Assembly (NCBI GenBank): GCA_003565155.1
Contig: PXDB01000041.1
Location: 83,233 to 147,232, forward strand
Direction of reading: 5' to 3'
DNA: 64,000 nucleotides
Source: Nitriliruptoraceae bacterium
Lineage (GTDB): Bacteria; Actinomycetota; Nitriliruptoria; Nitriliruptorales; Nitriliruptoraceae
Each line of letters starts with the position of its first letter. Within the stretch, counting starts at the first letter, position 1. Made by a program: the position numbers and the translations under genes. Below, piece by piece: positions 15,115 through 23,198 of the stretch. The notes under the pieces are model-generated. The model was not told the DNA's origin. It worked only from the letters and a program-made list of their open reading frames with translations, and searched no databases.

Positions 15115-16965
15115 ATGGCACGCACGCCCCTGATCGACCCCGTCCTCGCCGACCTCGACGCGGCGATCCGCGCCGCGCTGACCGCTGCCGGCCTGCCCGA
15201 GACCGATCCGGACCTCGAGAAGCCCAAGCAGGCCGACCACGGCGACTGGGCGACCACCGTCGCCCTGCGCCTGGCCAAGCCCGCCCGCCGCAACCCCCGC
15301 GAGCTCGCGCAGCTGGTCGTGGACCACCTCGAGGTCCCCGAGGTGGTCGAGGAGGTGTCGATCGCCGGTCCGGGCTTCGTGAACCTGCGGCTCGCCCACC
15401 GCTACCACGAGGACCTCGTCCGCCGTGTCCTGACCGAGGGCGGGCGCTACGGCCACAGCCAGGTGCCGGAGGCCGAGCGCCGCCACGTCAACGTGGAGTT
15501 CGTGTCCGCCAACCCCACCGGCCCCCTGCACGTCGGCGCCGGCCGCTGGGCGGCCACCGGCGACGCGCTCGCGGCGCTGCTGGAGGCCACCGGTCACGCC
15601 GTCACCCGCGAGTACTACGTCAACGACGCCGGCGAACAGATCCGGCTGTTCGGGGAGTCCCTGGTCCTGGTGGCCACCGGCGGTGAGCTCACCGAGGCGC
15701 ACTACCGCGGGCAGGCGATCGTCGAGGTGGCGGAGCAGCTGCGCGCCACCCACGGGGCGGCGCTGTTCACCAGCGTGCCCGCCGGTGAGGAGGCGGAGCT
15801 CGGCGGCGGGACCATCGCCCACGGCAACGCCGACACCGGCGGCGGGCACGGGGGCCTCCACGGCGGCCTCCACGGCGGCCTGACCGAGGACGTCGCGGCG
15901 GGCGACCGCGCCGAGGTGACCGTCGTCGATCCGCGGATCGCCGCGGCGGTCGGGGTGCGCGGTGTGGAGGCGATGCGCCAGCGCATCGAGGACGGCCTGC
16001 ACGCCATGGGCGTGGACTTCGACGTGTGGTTCTCCGAGCGCGCACGCCTGCACGAGACGGGTGCGATCGCCGCGACCCTCGACGAGCTGACCGCGCGCGG
16101 CGTCGCCTACGAGGCCGAGGGTGCGCTGTTCCTGCGCACCACCGACCACGGCGACGACAAGGACCGGGTGCTGCGCCGCTCCGATGGGCGCCCCACCTAC
16201 TTCGCCGCCGACTGCGCCTACCTGCGCGACAAGTGGTCGCGTGCCGACGAGCTGTACTACCTGCTCGGCGCCGACCACCACGGCTACGTGGACCGGCTGA
16301 CGGCCGCCGCGGCGTGCCTCGGCGTTCCCCCGGACCGGGTGGAGATCCGGATCGGGCAGCTGGTCAACCTGCTGCGCGACGGCCAGCCGGTCCGGATGTC
16401 GAAGCGGGCCGGGGAGACCATCGACCTCGACGAGGTGGTGGAGGAGGTCGGCTCGGACGTGGTCCGCTACCACTTCCTGCGGCAGGGGCTCGACTCCACC
16501 ATCGACTTCGACCTGGCTGTGGTCGCCGCGCAGTCGATGGAGAACCCCGTCTACTACGTGCAGTACGCCCACGCGCGTATCGCCTCGGTGATCCGCAACG
16601 CCGACGAGCGGGGGTTCGAGGCCGGTGAGGTGGCCGACGCCGACCTCTCCCTGCTCACCCACCCCGCGGAGCTGGCCCTGCTCACCGCCATGGCCGGGCT
16701 GCCCCTGGTGGTCGCCGAGGCCGCGGACCTGCGGGCCACCCAGCGCCTCGCCCGCTACGCGGAGGAGCTGGCCGGCACCTTCCACCGCTTCTACACCGAG
16801 TGCCGGATCCTGGCGCCGGCCAGCGGCGACGCCGACGCGCCCGGCGCCGAGGTGGCCGCCGACCCGGCGCTCGGGCGTGCCCGTTACCACCTCGCCGTCG
16901 CCGCCAAGCAGGTACTGGCCAACGCCCTCGCCCTGCTCAGGGTGTCCGCGCCGGAGAGGATGTGA
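15115..16965 (+). CDS. argS: arginyl-tRNA synthetase
   Basis: A 616-residue class I aminoacyl-tRNA synthetase charging tRNA-Arg. It has the N-terminal Add1 domain, the HIGH-type motif PTGPLHVGAGRW, EYYVNDAGEQI, the HHGYVDRLTAAAACLG segment and the KMSKS-type loop VRMSKRAGE. The C-terminal DALR domain ends in the canonical SAPERM. An unusual Gly/His-rich insertion lies at about residues 229-262, containing GGLHGGLHGGLT encoded by 12-bp direct repeats. The ATG at 15115 has no clear Shine-Dalgarno sequence, but the frame upstream is compositionally non-coding. lysA follows after 2 bp. Confidence 0.94.
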   Translation: MARTPLIDPVLADLDAAIRAALTAAGLPETDPDLEKPKQADHGDWATTVALRLAKPARRNPRELAQLVVDHLEVPEVVEEVSIAGPGFVNLRLAHRYHEDLVRRVLTEGGRYGHSQVPEAERRHVNVEFVSANPTGPLHVGAGRWAATGDALAALLEATGHAVTREYYVNDAGEQIRLFGESLVLVATGGELTEAHYRGQAIVEVAEQLRATHGAALFTSVPAGEEAELGGGTIAHGNADTGGGHGGLHGGLHGGLTEDVAAGDRAEVTVVDPRIAAAVGVRGVEAMRQRIEDGLHAMGVDFDVWFSERARLHETGAIAATLDELTARGVAYEAEGALFLRTTDHGDDKDRVLRRSDGRPTYFAADCAYLRDKWSRADELYYLLGADHHGYVDRLTAAAACLGVPPDRVEIRIGQLVNLLRDGQPVRMSKRAGETIDLDEVVEEVGSDVVRYHFLRQGLDSTIDFDLAVVAAQSMENPVYYVQYAHARIASVIRNADERGFEAGEVADADLSLLTHPAELALLTAMAGLPLVVAEAADLRATQRLARYAEELAGTFHRFYTECRILAPASGDADAPGAEVAADPALGRARYHLAVAAKQVLANALALLRVSAPERM

Positions 16966-16967
16966 CC

Positions 16968-18272
16968 ATGACCGCCGGACCCTGGCCGCTCACCGCCGAC
17001 CGCGACGACGCCGGCGCCCTGACCATCGGCGGCGTGACCGTCGGTGCGTTGGCCGCGCGCTACGGCACCCCGCTGTGGGTGGTGGACGAGGAGGACCTGC
17101 GCAGGCGCTGCCGGGCGTACGTCGACGGCTTCCCCGGCGTGGAGGTCACCTACGCCTCCAAGGCGTGGTGCAGCCTCGGGATCCTCCAGCTGGTCGACGA
17201 GGAGGGGCTCAAGATCGACGTCGCCTCCGGGGGTGAGCTGCACACGGCCCTGGTCGCCGGTGTGGATGCGTCCCGGCTGATCCTGCACGGCAACAACAAG
17301 TCGGTCACCGAGCTGGACCAGGCGCTGGAGGTGGGTGTCGCGAGAATCGTGGTGGACTCCTTCGAGGAGCTGGACCGCCTCGAGCAGCTCGCGGCCTCCC
17401 GCGGGGTGCAGGCGCCCGTGTGGCTGCGGATCACCCCCGGGATCGACGCCCACACCCACGAGTACGTGCGCACCGGCCACGACGACGCCAAGTTCGGCTT
17501 CACCCTCTCCCTGGGCCTCGCCGACCAGGCCTTCACCCACGCCCAGGCCCTCGACCACGTCGAGGTGGTGGGCGTCCACGCCCACATCGGCTCGCAGATC
17601 TTCGGCACCGACCCCTTCATCGCCAACGCCGAGGTGATGCTCGACCTGCTGGCCCGGTGGCGTGGCGAGCACGGCGTGACCCTCCCGGAGCTCAACCTCG
17701 GCGGTGGTATGGGGATCCGCTACACCCACGAGGATCATCCGGTGGAGGTGCACCGCTACGGCAAGGCGGTGCTGGAGGCGGTGGCAGAGCGGTGCGAGAC
17801 CCTGGGCTACCCCGCGCCCCAGCTCTTCGTCGAGCCGGGACGGGCCATCGTCGGGCCCTCCACGGTGACGCTGTACGAGGTGGGCACGATCAAGGCGCTG
17901 CCCGGCCTGACCACCTGGGTCAGCGTGGACGGCGGCATGAGCGACAACATCCGGCCTGCGCTCTACGACGCGGAGCACGAGGTGCAGTTGGCCAGCCGGG
18001 TCAGCGACGCGGAGCCCAGGGCGGTCACGGTCGTCGGCAAGCACTGCGAGTCCGGGGACCTGGTCCGCGAGCACGCGCCGCTGCCGGGTGACCTCGCGGT
18101 CGGTGACCTGCTGGCCGTGGCCGCCACCGGCGCCTACACCGCGTCGATGGCCTCCAACTACAACCGGCTGGTGCGCCCCGCGGCGGTGCTGGTCCGCGAC
18201 GGTGCGGTCCGGGAACTGGTCCGTCGTGAGACCCTGGACGACCTGGTCCGCCTCGACGTGCCCCTGCGGTGA
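16968..18272 (+). CDS. lysA: diaminopimelate decarboxylase
   Basis: A 434-residue PLP-dependent alanine-racemase-fold decarboxylase producing L-lysine from meso-diaminopimelate. The PLP lysine lies in VTYASKAWCS near residue 60. Other blocks are LHGNNKS, the VGVHAHIGSQI segment, ELNLGGGMGIRY, EPGRAIVG, and the active-site GKHCESGDLV with the catalytic Cys from the partner subunit, then AAVATGAY-like AVAATGAYTASMASNYN. Length is normal. The ATG at 16968 is preceded by GGAGAGGA and starts 2 bp after argS; the stop overlaps the next gene in GTGA. Confidence 0.94.
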   Translation: MTAGPWPLTADRDDAGALTIGGVTVGALAARYGTPLWVVDEEDLRRRCRAYVDGFPGVEVTYASKAWCSLGILQLVDEEGLKIDVASGGELHTALVAGVDASRLILHGNNKSVTELDQALEVGVARIVVDSFEELDRLEQLAASRGVQAPVWLRITPGIDAHTHEYVRTGHDDAKFGFTLSLGLADQAFTHAQALDHVEVVGVHAHIGSQIFGTDPFIANAEVMLDLLARWRGEHGVTLPELNLGGGMGIRYTHEDHPVEVHRYGKAVLEAVAERCETLGYPAPQLFVEPGRAIVGPSTVTLYEVGTIKALPGLTTWVSVDGGMSDNIRPALYDAEHEVQLASRVSDAEPRAVTVVGKHCESGDLVREHAPLPGDLAVGDLLAVAATGAYTASMASNYNRLVRPAAVLVRDGAVRELVRRETLDDLVRLDVPLR

Positions 18273-19258
18273 GCGGGATGGCCGACGACGCGGAGCAGCA
18301 GCGGCGGAACGCCGAGGGTGCTGACGGTGCCGGGCCGGACGGCGGCACCGCCCCCTCCGTCCGGCGGCTCGACACCGGGCTCGGTCTGGCGGTGCTCAGG
18401 GCCGGCCTGTCCGGGGTGACCCTGGTGACCTACACCCGCGATCACGTCGCGGTGCGCACCCCGTCCCGCCCCGACTACCTCGACGGCAACACCCTCGACC
18501 TGACCACGGTGCCGGCCGCCGAGGATCTGGAGGGCTACCTCGGCCGCTTCGACGAGACCGTCGGCACCCTCGGCGCGCGGCACGTCCAGCTGCGGTGGGA
18601 GGAGCCGCTGCCCGCGGACGCGCCGGCGGTGGTGCCACGACCGGATCCCGCGCTGCGGGCGGCGTCCGCTGCCCACGGGCTCGCGCTGTCCCCCGTCACC
18701 GTGCTGCTGCTCGAAGGCCTCGCGGAGCTACCGTCGGCGCCCGTCGCGCGCTCCGCGCCGGTCCCCGCCCCCGACGGACAGCAGGGGGGTGCCGTCGACC
18801 GTCAGTGGCACGCCGCCACCGTCCTCTACCGCTACGCCGCGGGCGAGACCCCCGATGATTGGCGTCCTGCTGACGACGGCTTCACCGCGTGGTCGGTGGA
18901 GCAGCAGCGTGCGCTGGCGCGGACCGGGCGCGCGCGTGTGTGGGTGGCGACGCGCCACGCCATCCCGGTGGCGCGCTGCACGCTGGTCCACGACCGGCAG
19001 GGTCTGGCGGTGGTCGAGGACGTGGTCACCCACCCGGCGCACCGGGGACGGGGGATCGCGACCGGGCTGCTGCACGCGGCGATCGCCGACCACCTCGAAG
19101 CCGACCCCACCGCCAGGGTCGGGCTGGCAGCGGTCCCCGGCGAGCGGGGCGACGCGCTCTCCCGCCGGTTGGGGTTCCGGCCCCACGCCACGGTGTGGCG
19201 GGCGCACCGCGGTCCGCGCTGCGCCGGCGGCGGGACGACTCGTCCGCCGCGGCCGTGA
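18269..19258 (+). CDS. GNAT family N-acetyltransferase
   Basis: A 329-residue protein coupled to lysA by a 4-bp overlap (GTGA). The C-terminal 110 residues form a GNAT domain: VARCTLVHDRQGLAVVEDVVTHPAHRGRGIATGLLHAAI contains the acetyl-CoA-binding R/Q-x-x-G-x-G/A-type loop HRGRGIA, followed by RLGFRPHATVWRAH at the end. The N-terminal 190 residues are divergent and may be a second, degenerate GNAT half, a layout seen in other two-domain actinobacterial GNAT proteins. The acceptor substrate is unknown. Its place between lysA and hom is not part of the usual conserved cluster. Confidence 0.78.
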   Translation: MSGMADDAEQQRRNAEGADGAGPDGGTAPSVRRLDTGLGLAVLRAGLSGVTLVTYTRDHVAVRTPSRPDYLDGNTLDLTTVPAAEDLEGYLGRFDETVGTLGARHVQLRWEEPLPADAPAVVPRPDPALRAASAAHGLALSPVTVLLLEGLAELPSAPVARSAPVPAPDGQQGGAVDRQWHAATVLYRYAAGETPDDWRPADDGFTAWSVEQQRALARTGRARVWVATRHAIPVARCTLVHDRQGLAVVEDVVTHPAHRGRGIATGLLHAAIADHLEADPTARVGLAAVPGERGDALSRRLGFRPHATVWRAHRGPRCAGGGTTRPPRP

Positions 19259-19310
19259 GGCCGAACCTCCGCCAGCGGGTGGCGTATCCACCCGCGGGGA
19301 GGAGACCGGC

Positions 19311-20291
19311 GTGCGCGTGCTGCTGACCGGGGCCACGGGCTTCATCGGGATGGAGGTCGCCACCCAGCTGGCGGAAGCCGGCCTGCGCCCGCGGCTGATG
19401 GTGCGCCGCTCCTCACGGGCGCCGCTGCTCCACCACCTCGATGCGGAGCTCGTGCACGGGGACCTCGGCGCGCCGGCGACCCTGCGTCGGGCAGCGGCGG
19501 GTTGTGACGCCGTCATCCACCTCGCCGGCCGGGCGGTGTTCGAGCCGGCCCGACGGTTGGTGGACTCCTTCGTGCACGGCACCCGCCACCTGGTCGAGGC
19601 CGCCGCGGACGCCGGCGTGTCCCGTTTCGTGTTCGCCTCCTCGCTGCTGGTGCACGGCAACACCCGGGTACCGATCACGCCGGCGACCCCACCCGCGCCG
19701 GCGGTGGACTACGGGCAGGTGAAGCTGCTCGTCGAGCGGGGCCTCGTACGGTTCGGCGCCGAGCGCGGGATGCAGGTCGCCAACCTGCGCCTGCCCCACG
19801 TCTACGGCGCCACCGACCAGCTGTTCGCACGGGTGCGCACCGGCACGCTGGTGGTCCCCGGCCGCAGCTCCGACCCGTACGCGCACCTCCACGTGGTCGA
19901 CGCGGCGCGCGCGCTGATCCGCGCGGCCGAGATCGGCTGGGTCGGCACGGGCGCGCTCGGCGACCGTGAGAGCGTGGGGTGGTCCACCTTCCTCGGCGAG
20001 ATCGACGAGCAGCTACCGGGGCTCAGGGTCCTCAGGGCCCCGGGGTCGCTGGCCCTGCTCGGCACCGGGTTGCTGTCCGCGGCGACCGCGTGGCGCCGCC
20101 ACCCGAGCCTCTACACCCCCGACACCGTGCGCAGCTGGAACCTGTCGCTGCCGGTGGACCCCGACGCGGTGTGGCCGGAACTCGGGATCGAGCCGCTGCT
20201 GCCGACCTACCGGGAGGGCATCGCCCACACCCTCGACGACCGGGTGGCCGTCCGGTGGCGCCACCCCGTCGTGGACCACCGCGCGGCGTGA
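19311..20291 (+). CDS. NAD-dependent epimerase/dehydratase family protein
   Basis: A 326-residue extended SDR. It begins MRVLLTGATGFIGMEVA, the GxxGxxG NAD(P)-binding motif, followed by DAVIHLAGRAVFEPARRL. The catalytic triad region is SRFVFASSLLVHG with the Ser and DYGQVK with Tyr-x-x-x-Lys. A substrate-domain segment LRLPHVYG follows. The C-terminal 80 residues contain a hydrophobic patch near SLALLGTGLLSAATAW. The GTG at 19311 is supported by GGGGAGGAG just upstream. It probably continues the argS-lysA-GNAT transcript. The substrate is unknown. Confidence 0.85.
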   Translation: MRVLLTGATGFIGMEVATQLAEAGLRPRLMVRRSSRAPLLHHLDAELVHGDLGAPATLRRAAAGCDAVIHLAGRAVFEPARRLVDSFVHGTRHLVEAAADAGVSRFVFASSLLVHGNTRVPITPATPPAPAVDYGQVKLLVERGLVRFGAERGMQVANLRLPHVYGATDQLFARVRTGTLVVPGRSSDPYAHLHVVDAARALIRAAEIGWVGTGALGDRESVGWSTFLGEIDEQLPGLRVLRAPGSLALLGTGLLSAATAWRRHPSLYTPDTVRSWNLSLPVDPDAVWPELGIEPLLPTYREGIAHTLDDRVAVRWRHPVVDHRAA

Positions 20292-20407
20292 ACCCCCGGG
20301 GGTGGCCGCTGTGGTCGGTGGGCTCCCTTCCGCCCCGCGGCTGTCGGCCGGTGACCGGTAGTCTGTGTGGGTCCGGTCAACGCCCGCCCACCCACTGAGG
20401 AACCTCC

Positions 20408-21703
20408 GTGGACCGCGTCATCCGCATCGGCATGCTCGGCTGCGGCACCGTCGGTGGCGGTGTCGCCACCATCCTCGCCCGCGAGGCGGATGACATCACC
20501 GCGCGTACCGGGGCCAAGCTGGAGATCACCCGCGTCGCGGTGCGTGACCTGGCCCGCGATCGTGGCCTCGATCTGCCGGCCAGCGTGTTCACGTCGGATC
20601 CGCTGGAGGTGGTCGACGGCGAGGACATCGACGTCGTCGTCGAGGTGATGGGCGGCCGCGCTCCGGCGAGCGATCTGCTCCGGCGTGCCCTGGCGCAGGG
20701 CAAGCCGGTGGTGACGGCCAACAAGGAACTGGTGGCCCACGAGGGGCCGGAGCTGTACGACGCGGCACGCAGCGCCGGGGTCGACCTCGCCTACGAGGCG
20801 GCGGTGGCCGGCGCCATCCCGATCATCAAGCCGATGAAGGAGTCGCTGGCGGGGGACCGGGTCAGCCGTGTCGTCGGCATCCTCAACGGCACCACCAACT
20901 ACATCCTGACCCGCATGAGCGAGGAGGGCGCGGACTACGCGGAGGTCCTCGCCGATGCGCAGGCGCTCGGCTACGCCGAGGCGGATCCGACCGCCGACGT
21001 CGGCGGCCACGACGCCGCCGCCAAGTGCGCGATCCTCGCCTCGCTGGCCTTCGACACCGCCGTCCACGCCGACGACGTGTTCACCCAGGGCATCGAGACC
21101 GTCAACGCCACCGACATCCGGGTCGCCGACCGGCTCGGGTACGTGATCAAGCTGCTCGGGATCGCCAGCGAGGTGGACGGCCGCGTCGGGGTCCGGGTCC
21201 ACCCGACGTTCCTGCCGAAGGAGCACCCGCTGGCCAGCGTCCGGGGCTCCTTCAACGCGATCTACGTGGAGGCGGAGGCCGCCGGTGAGCTGATGTTCTA
21301 CGGCCGCGGTGCCGGTGCGGAGCCCACGGGCTCCGCGGTGGTGGGCGACATCATCGACGTGGCCCGCAACCTCCTGCAGACCGCGCGCGGCGCGGCCGAG
21401 TCCCAGCACCGCCCCAAGGACCTGCGCTCCATCGACGAGCTCCGGACCCAGTACTACGTGCTGCTCGACGTGGAGGACCAGGCCGGCGTGCTCGCCGAGG
21501 TGGCGAGGGCCTTCGGTGACAACGGGGTCTCCATCGCCCAGGTGTGGCAGGAGGGGACCAGGAGCTCCGCGCAGCTGGTGCTCATCACCCACCGGGCGCG
21601 GGAGGCGGCGCTCAGGGCGACGGTCGACTCCCTGGCGGCGGTCGACAGCATCCGCAGCGTCGCCAGCGTGCTGCGGGTCGAAGCGGAGGTGTTCTCCTCA
21701 TGA
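20408..21703 (+). CDS. hom: homoserine dehydrogenase
   Basis: A 431-residue NAD(P)H-dependent enzyme reducing aspartate semialdehyde to homoserine. It has the Rossmann motif [13 protein letters not shown], the VTANKELVA segment, the catalytic-domain block [16 protein letters not shown], and [15 protein letters not shown] that carries active-site Asp/Lys residues. A C-terminal ACT domain (about 350-431) starts at [18 protein letters not shown] and likely gives threonine feedback control. The GTG at 20408 follows GAGGAACCTCC. The end overlaps thrC by 4 bp (ATGA). Confidence 0.95.
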   Translation: MDRVIRIGMLGCGTVGGGVATILAREADDITARTGAKLEITRVAVRDLARDRGLDLPASVFTSDPLEVVDGEDIDVVVEVMGGRAPASDLLRRALAQGKPVVTANKELVAHEGPELYDAARSAGVDLAYEAAVAGAIPIIKPMKESLAGDRVSRVVGILNGTTNYILTRMSEEGADYAEVLADAQALGYAEADPTADVGGHDAAAKCAILASLAFDTAVHADDVFTQGIETVNATDIRVADRLGYVIKLLGIASEVDGRVGVRVHPTFLPKEHPLASVRGSFNAIYVEAEAAGELMFYGRGAGAEPTGSAVVGDIIDVARNLLQTARGAAESQHRPKDLRSIDELRTQYYVLLDVEDQAGVLAEVARAFGDNGVSIAQVWQEGTRSSAQLVLITHRAREAALRATVDSLAAVDSIRSVASVLRVEAEVFSS

Positions 21704-22785
21704 CCGCGATCGCCACCCCGGGCACCGGCGCCACCCACGTGTGGCGCGGGATCATCGAGGAGTACCGCGACCGCATGCCGGTCACGGCCGACACCCCCGT
21801 GGTCACCCTGCGTGAGGGCGGGACCCCCCTGATCCACTCCGAGCACCTCTCCGAGGTCACCGGGTGTGCGGTGCACCTGAAGTTCGACGGCTCGAACCCC
21901 ACCGGCTCCTTCAAGGACCGTGGGATGACGATGGCGATCTCCAAGGCCAAGGAGGCCGGCGCGCAGGCGGTGATCTGCGCCTCGACGGGCAACACCTCCG
22001 CCGCGGCCGCCGCCTACGCCGCCAAGGCCGGGATGACCGCCGGGGTGATCGTGCCGAAGGGCAAGATCGCCATGGGGAAGCTCGCCCAGGCGCTGGTCCA
22101 CGGTGCCAAGGTCATCCAGATCGACGGCAACTTCGACCAGGCGCTGACCATCTGCCGCGAGCTCGCCGACACCGAGCCGGTGGAGCTGGTCAACTCCGTC
22201 AACCCGTACCGGATCGACGGGCAGCGCACGGGCGCCTGGGAGATCGTCGACCAGCTGGGTCGCGCCCCCGACGTCCACGTCATGCCCGTCGGCAACGCGG
22301 GCAACATCACCGCCTACTGGCGCGGCTACCGCGAGTACCACCAGGACGGGCTGATCGACGCCCTGCCCGTGATGCGCGGGTACCAGGCCGCCGGTGCGGC
22401 GCCGATCGTGCTGGGCGCCAAGGTGGAGAAGCCGGAGACCATCGCCACGGCGATCCGGATCGGCAACCCGGCGTCGTGGGAGTCGGCGGTCGCGGCGGCC
22501 GTGGAGTCCGGTGGCTCCATCCGGGCGGTGACCGACCCGCAGATCATGGAGGGCTTCCGGCTGGTGGCCCGGCACGGGGTGTTCGCGGAGATGGCCTCCT
22601 CGGCCTCGATCGCCGGGCTGCTCGAGCTCAAGGAGCGCGGCGACCTCGTGCCCGGCCAGACCGTGGTGTGCGTGCTCACCGGGCACGGGCTCAAGGACCC
22701 GGAGTGGGCGATCTCCGACAGCGAGGAGCCGGTCACCATCGCGCCGGAGCTGGATGCGGCCGCGGAGGCGCTCGGGCTGCGCTGA
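21700..22785 (+). CDS. thrC: threonine synthase
   Basis: A 361-residue PLP enzyme converting O-phosphohomoserine to threonine, of the short actinobacterial type. The PLP-lysine motif is [11 protein letters not shown], the cofactor-binding Asn lies in [14 protein letters not shown], and the phosphate-binding loop is [15 protein letters not shown]. The ATG overlaps the hom stop in ATGA, with GGAGGT at 21685-21690 as ribosome-binding site. Unusually, thrB does not follow directly: a 413-bp repeat-rich gap and a 2-oxoacid dehydrogenase gene intervene. Confidence 0.95.
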   Translation: MTAIATPGTGATHVWRGIIEEYRDRMPVTADTPVVTLREGGTPLIHSEHLSEVTGCAVHLKFDGSNPTGSFKDRGMTMAISKAKEAGAQAVICASTGNTSAAAAAYAAKAGMTAGVIVPKGKIAMGKLAQALVHGAKVIQIDGNFDQALTICRELADTEPVELVNSVNPYRIDGQRTGAWEIVDQLGRAPDVHVMPVGNAGNITAYWRGYREYHQDGLIDALPVMRGYQAAGAAPIVLGAKVEKPETIATAIRIGNPASWESAVAAAVESGGSIRAVTDPQIMEGFRLVARHGVFAEMASSASIAGLLELKERGDLVPGQTVVCVLTGHGLKDPEWAISDSEEPVTIAPELDAAAEALGLR

Positions 22786-22789
22786 CCCC

Positions 22790-22863
22790 GCCCGGGGTCC
22801 CGTTGGCCCCGCCCGGGGTCCCGTTGGCCCTGCCCGGGGTCCCGTTGGCCCTGCCCGGGGTCC
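22790..22863. repeat. 21-bp tandem repeat after thrC
   Basis: Three full copies plus 11 bp of a 21-bp unit starting GCCCGGGGTCCCGTTGGCC (22790-22810, 22811-22831, 22832-22852, 22853-22863). It begins 4 bp after the thrC stop. Each unit contains the palindrome GCCCGGG(G)C-like core, so it may act as a terminator array or a variable-number repeat. Confidence 0.75.
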
Positions 22864-22907
22864 GCGCCAAGCCGTCCCCCCGCCTGACGCGCCGTTCCCG
22901 AACCGCG

Positions 22908-22927
22908 AGTTGTGGACCGGCACAACT
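22908..22927. promoter_or_regulatory. operator-like inverted repeat, copy 1
   Basis: AGTTGTG (22908-22914), 6-bp spacer, CACAACT (22921-22927): a perfect 7-bp inverted repeat. An identical one lies 73 bp downstream, about seven helical turns away, between thrC and a 2-oxoacid dehydrogenase gene. The pattern fits a dimeric regulator's paired operator. Confidence 0.55.
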
Positions 22928-22975
22928 TCGGGCGCGGGTCGAGGGGCTGGGGTGGCTGCCGGCGCAGACGGCTGG

Positions 22976-23000
22976 CCACAAGTTGTGGTGTCCCACAACT
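22976..23000. promoter_or_regulatory. operator-like inverted repeat, copy 2
   Basis: AGTTGTG (22981-22987), 6-bp spacer, CACAACT (22994-23000), extendable to AGTTGTGG / CCACAACT with a 4-bp centre. It is preceded by a further half-site, CCACA at 22976-22980, so the left half itself sits in CACAAGTTGTG. The half-site is the same as in copy 1. Confidence 0.55.
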
Positions 23001-23198
23001 CCGGGTGTCGGTGTGCGCCACGGGACCGGGCAGGGCCGGAGGGGCCTGCCCGCCCGTTGGTGGGCCGGGCGGCGGCCGGCGACCCTGTGCCGCAGCCTGC
23101 GCCCGGAGCTCGGTCCACCGGGCCAGCGGCGCGTATGGTCGTCCAGGAGGGCTCCCCGCCGGCATCAGCCCGCCGGGGTCGGGGTGCGGGAGGACGGA

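Larger units (their letters stand above)
22864..23198. other. intergenic region upstream of the 2-oxoacid dehydrogenase gene
   Basis: No supported gene. It holds two copies of the inverted repeat AGTTGTG-N6-CACAACT (annotated separately), and presumably the promoter for the gene at 23199. GGGAGG at 23188-23193 is that gene's ribosome-binding site. Confidence 0.55.
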
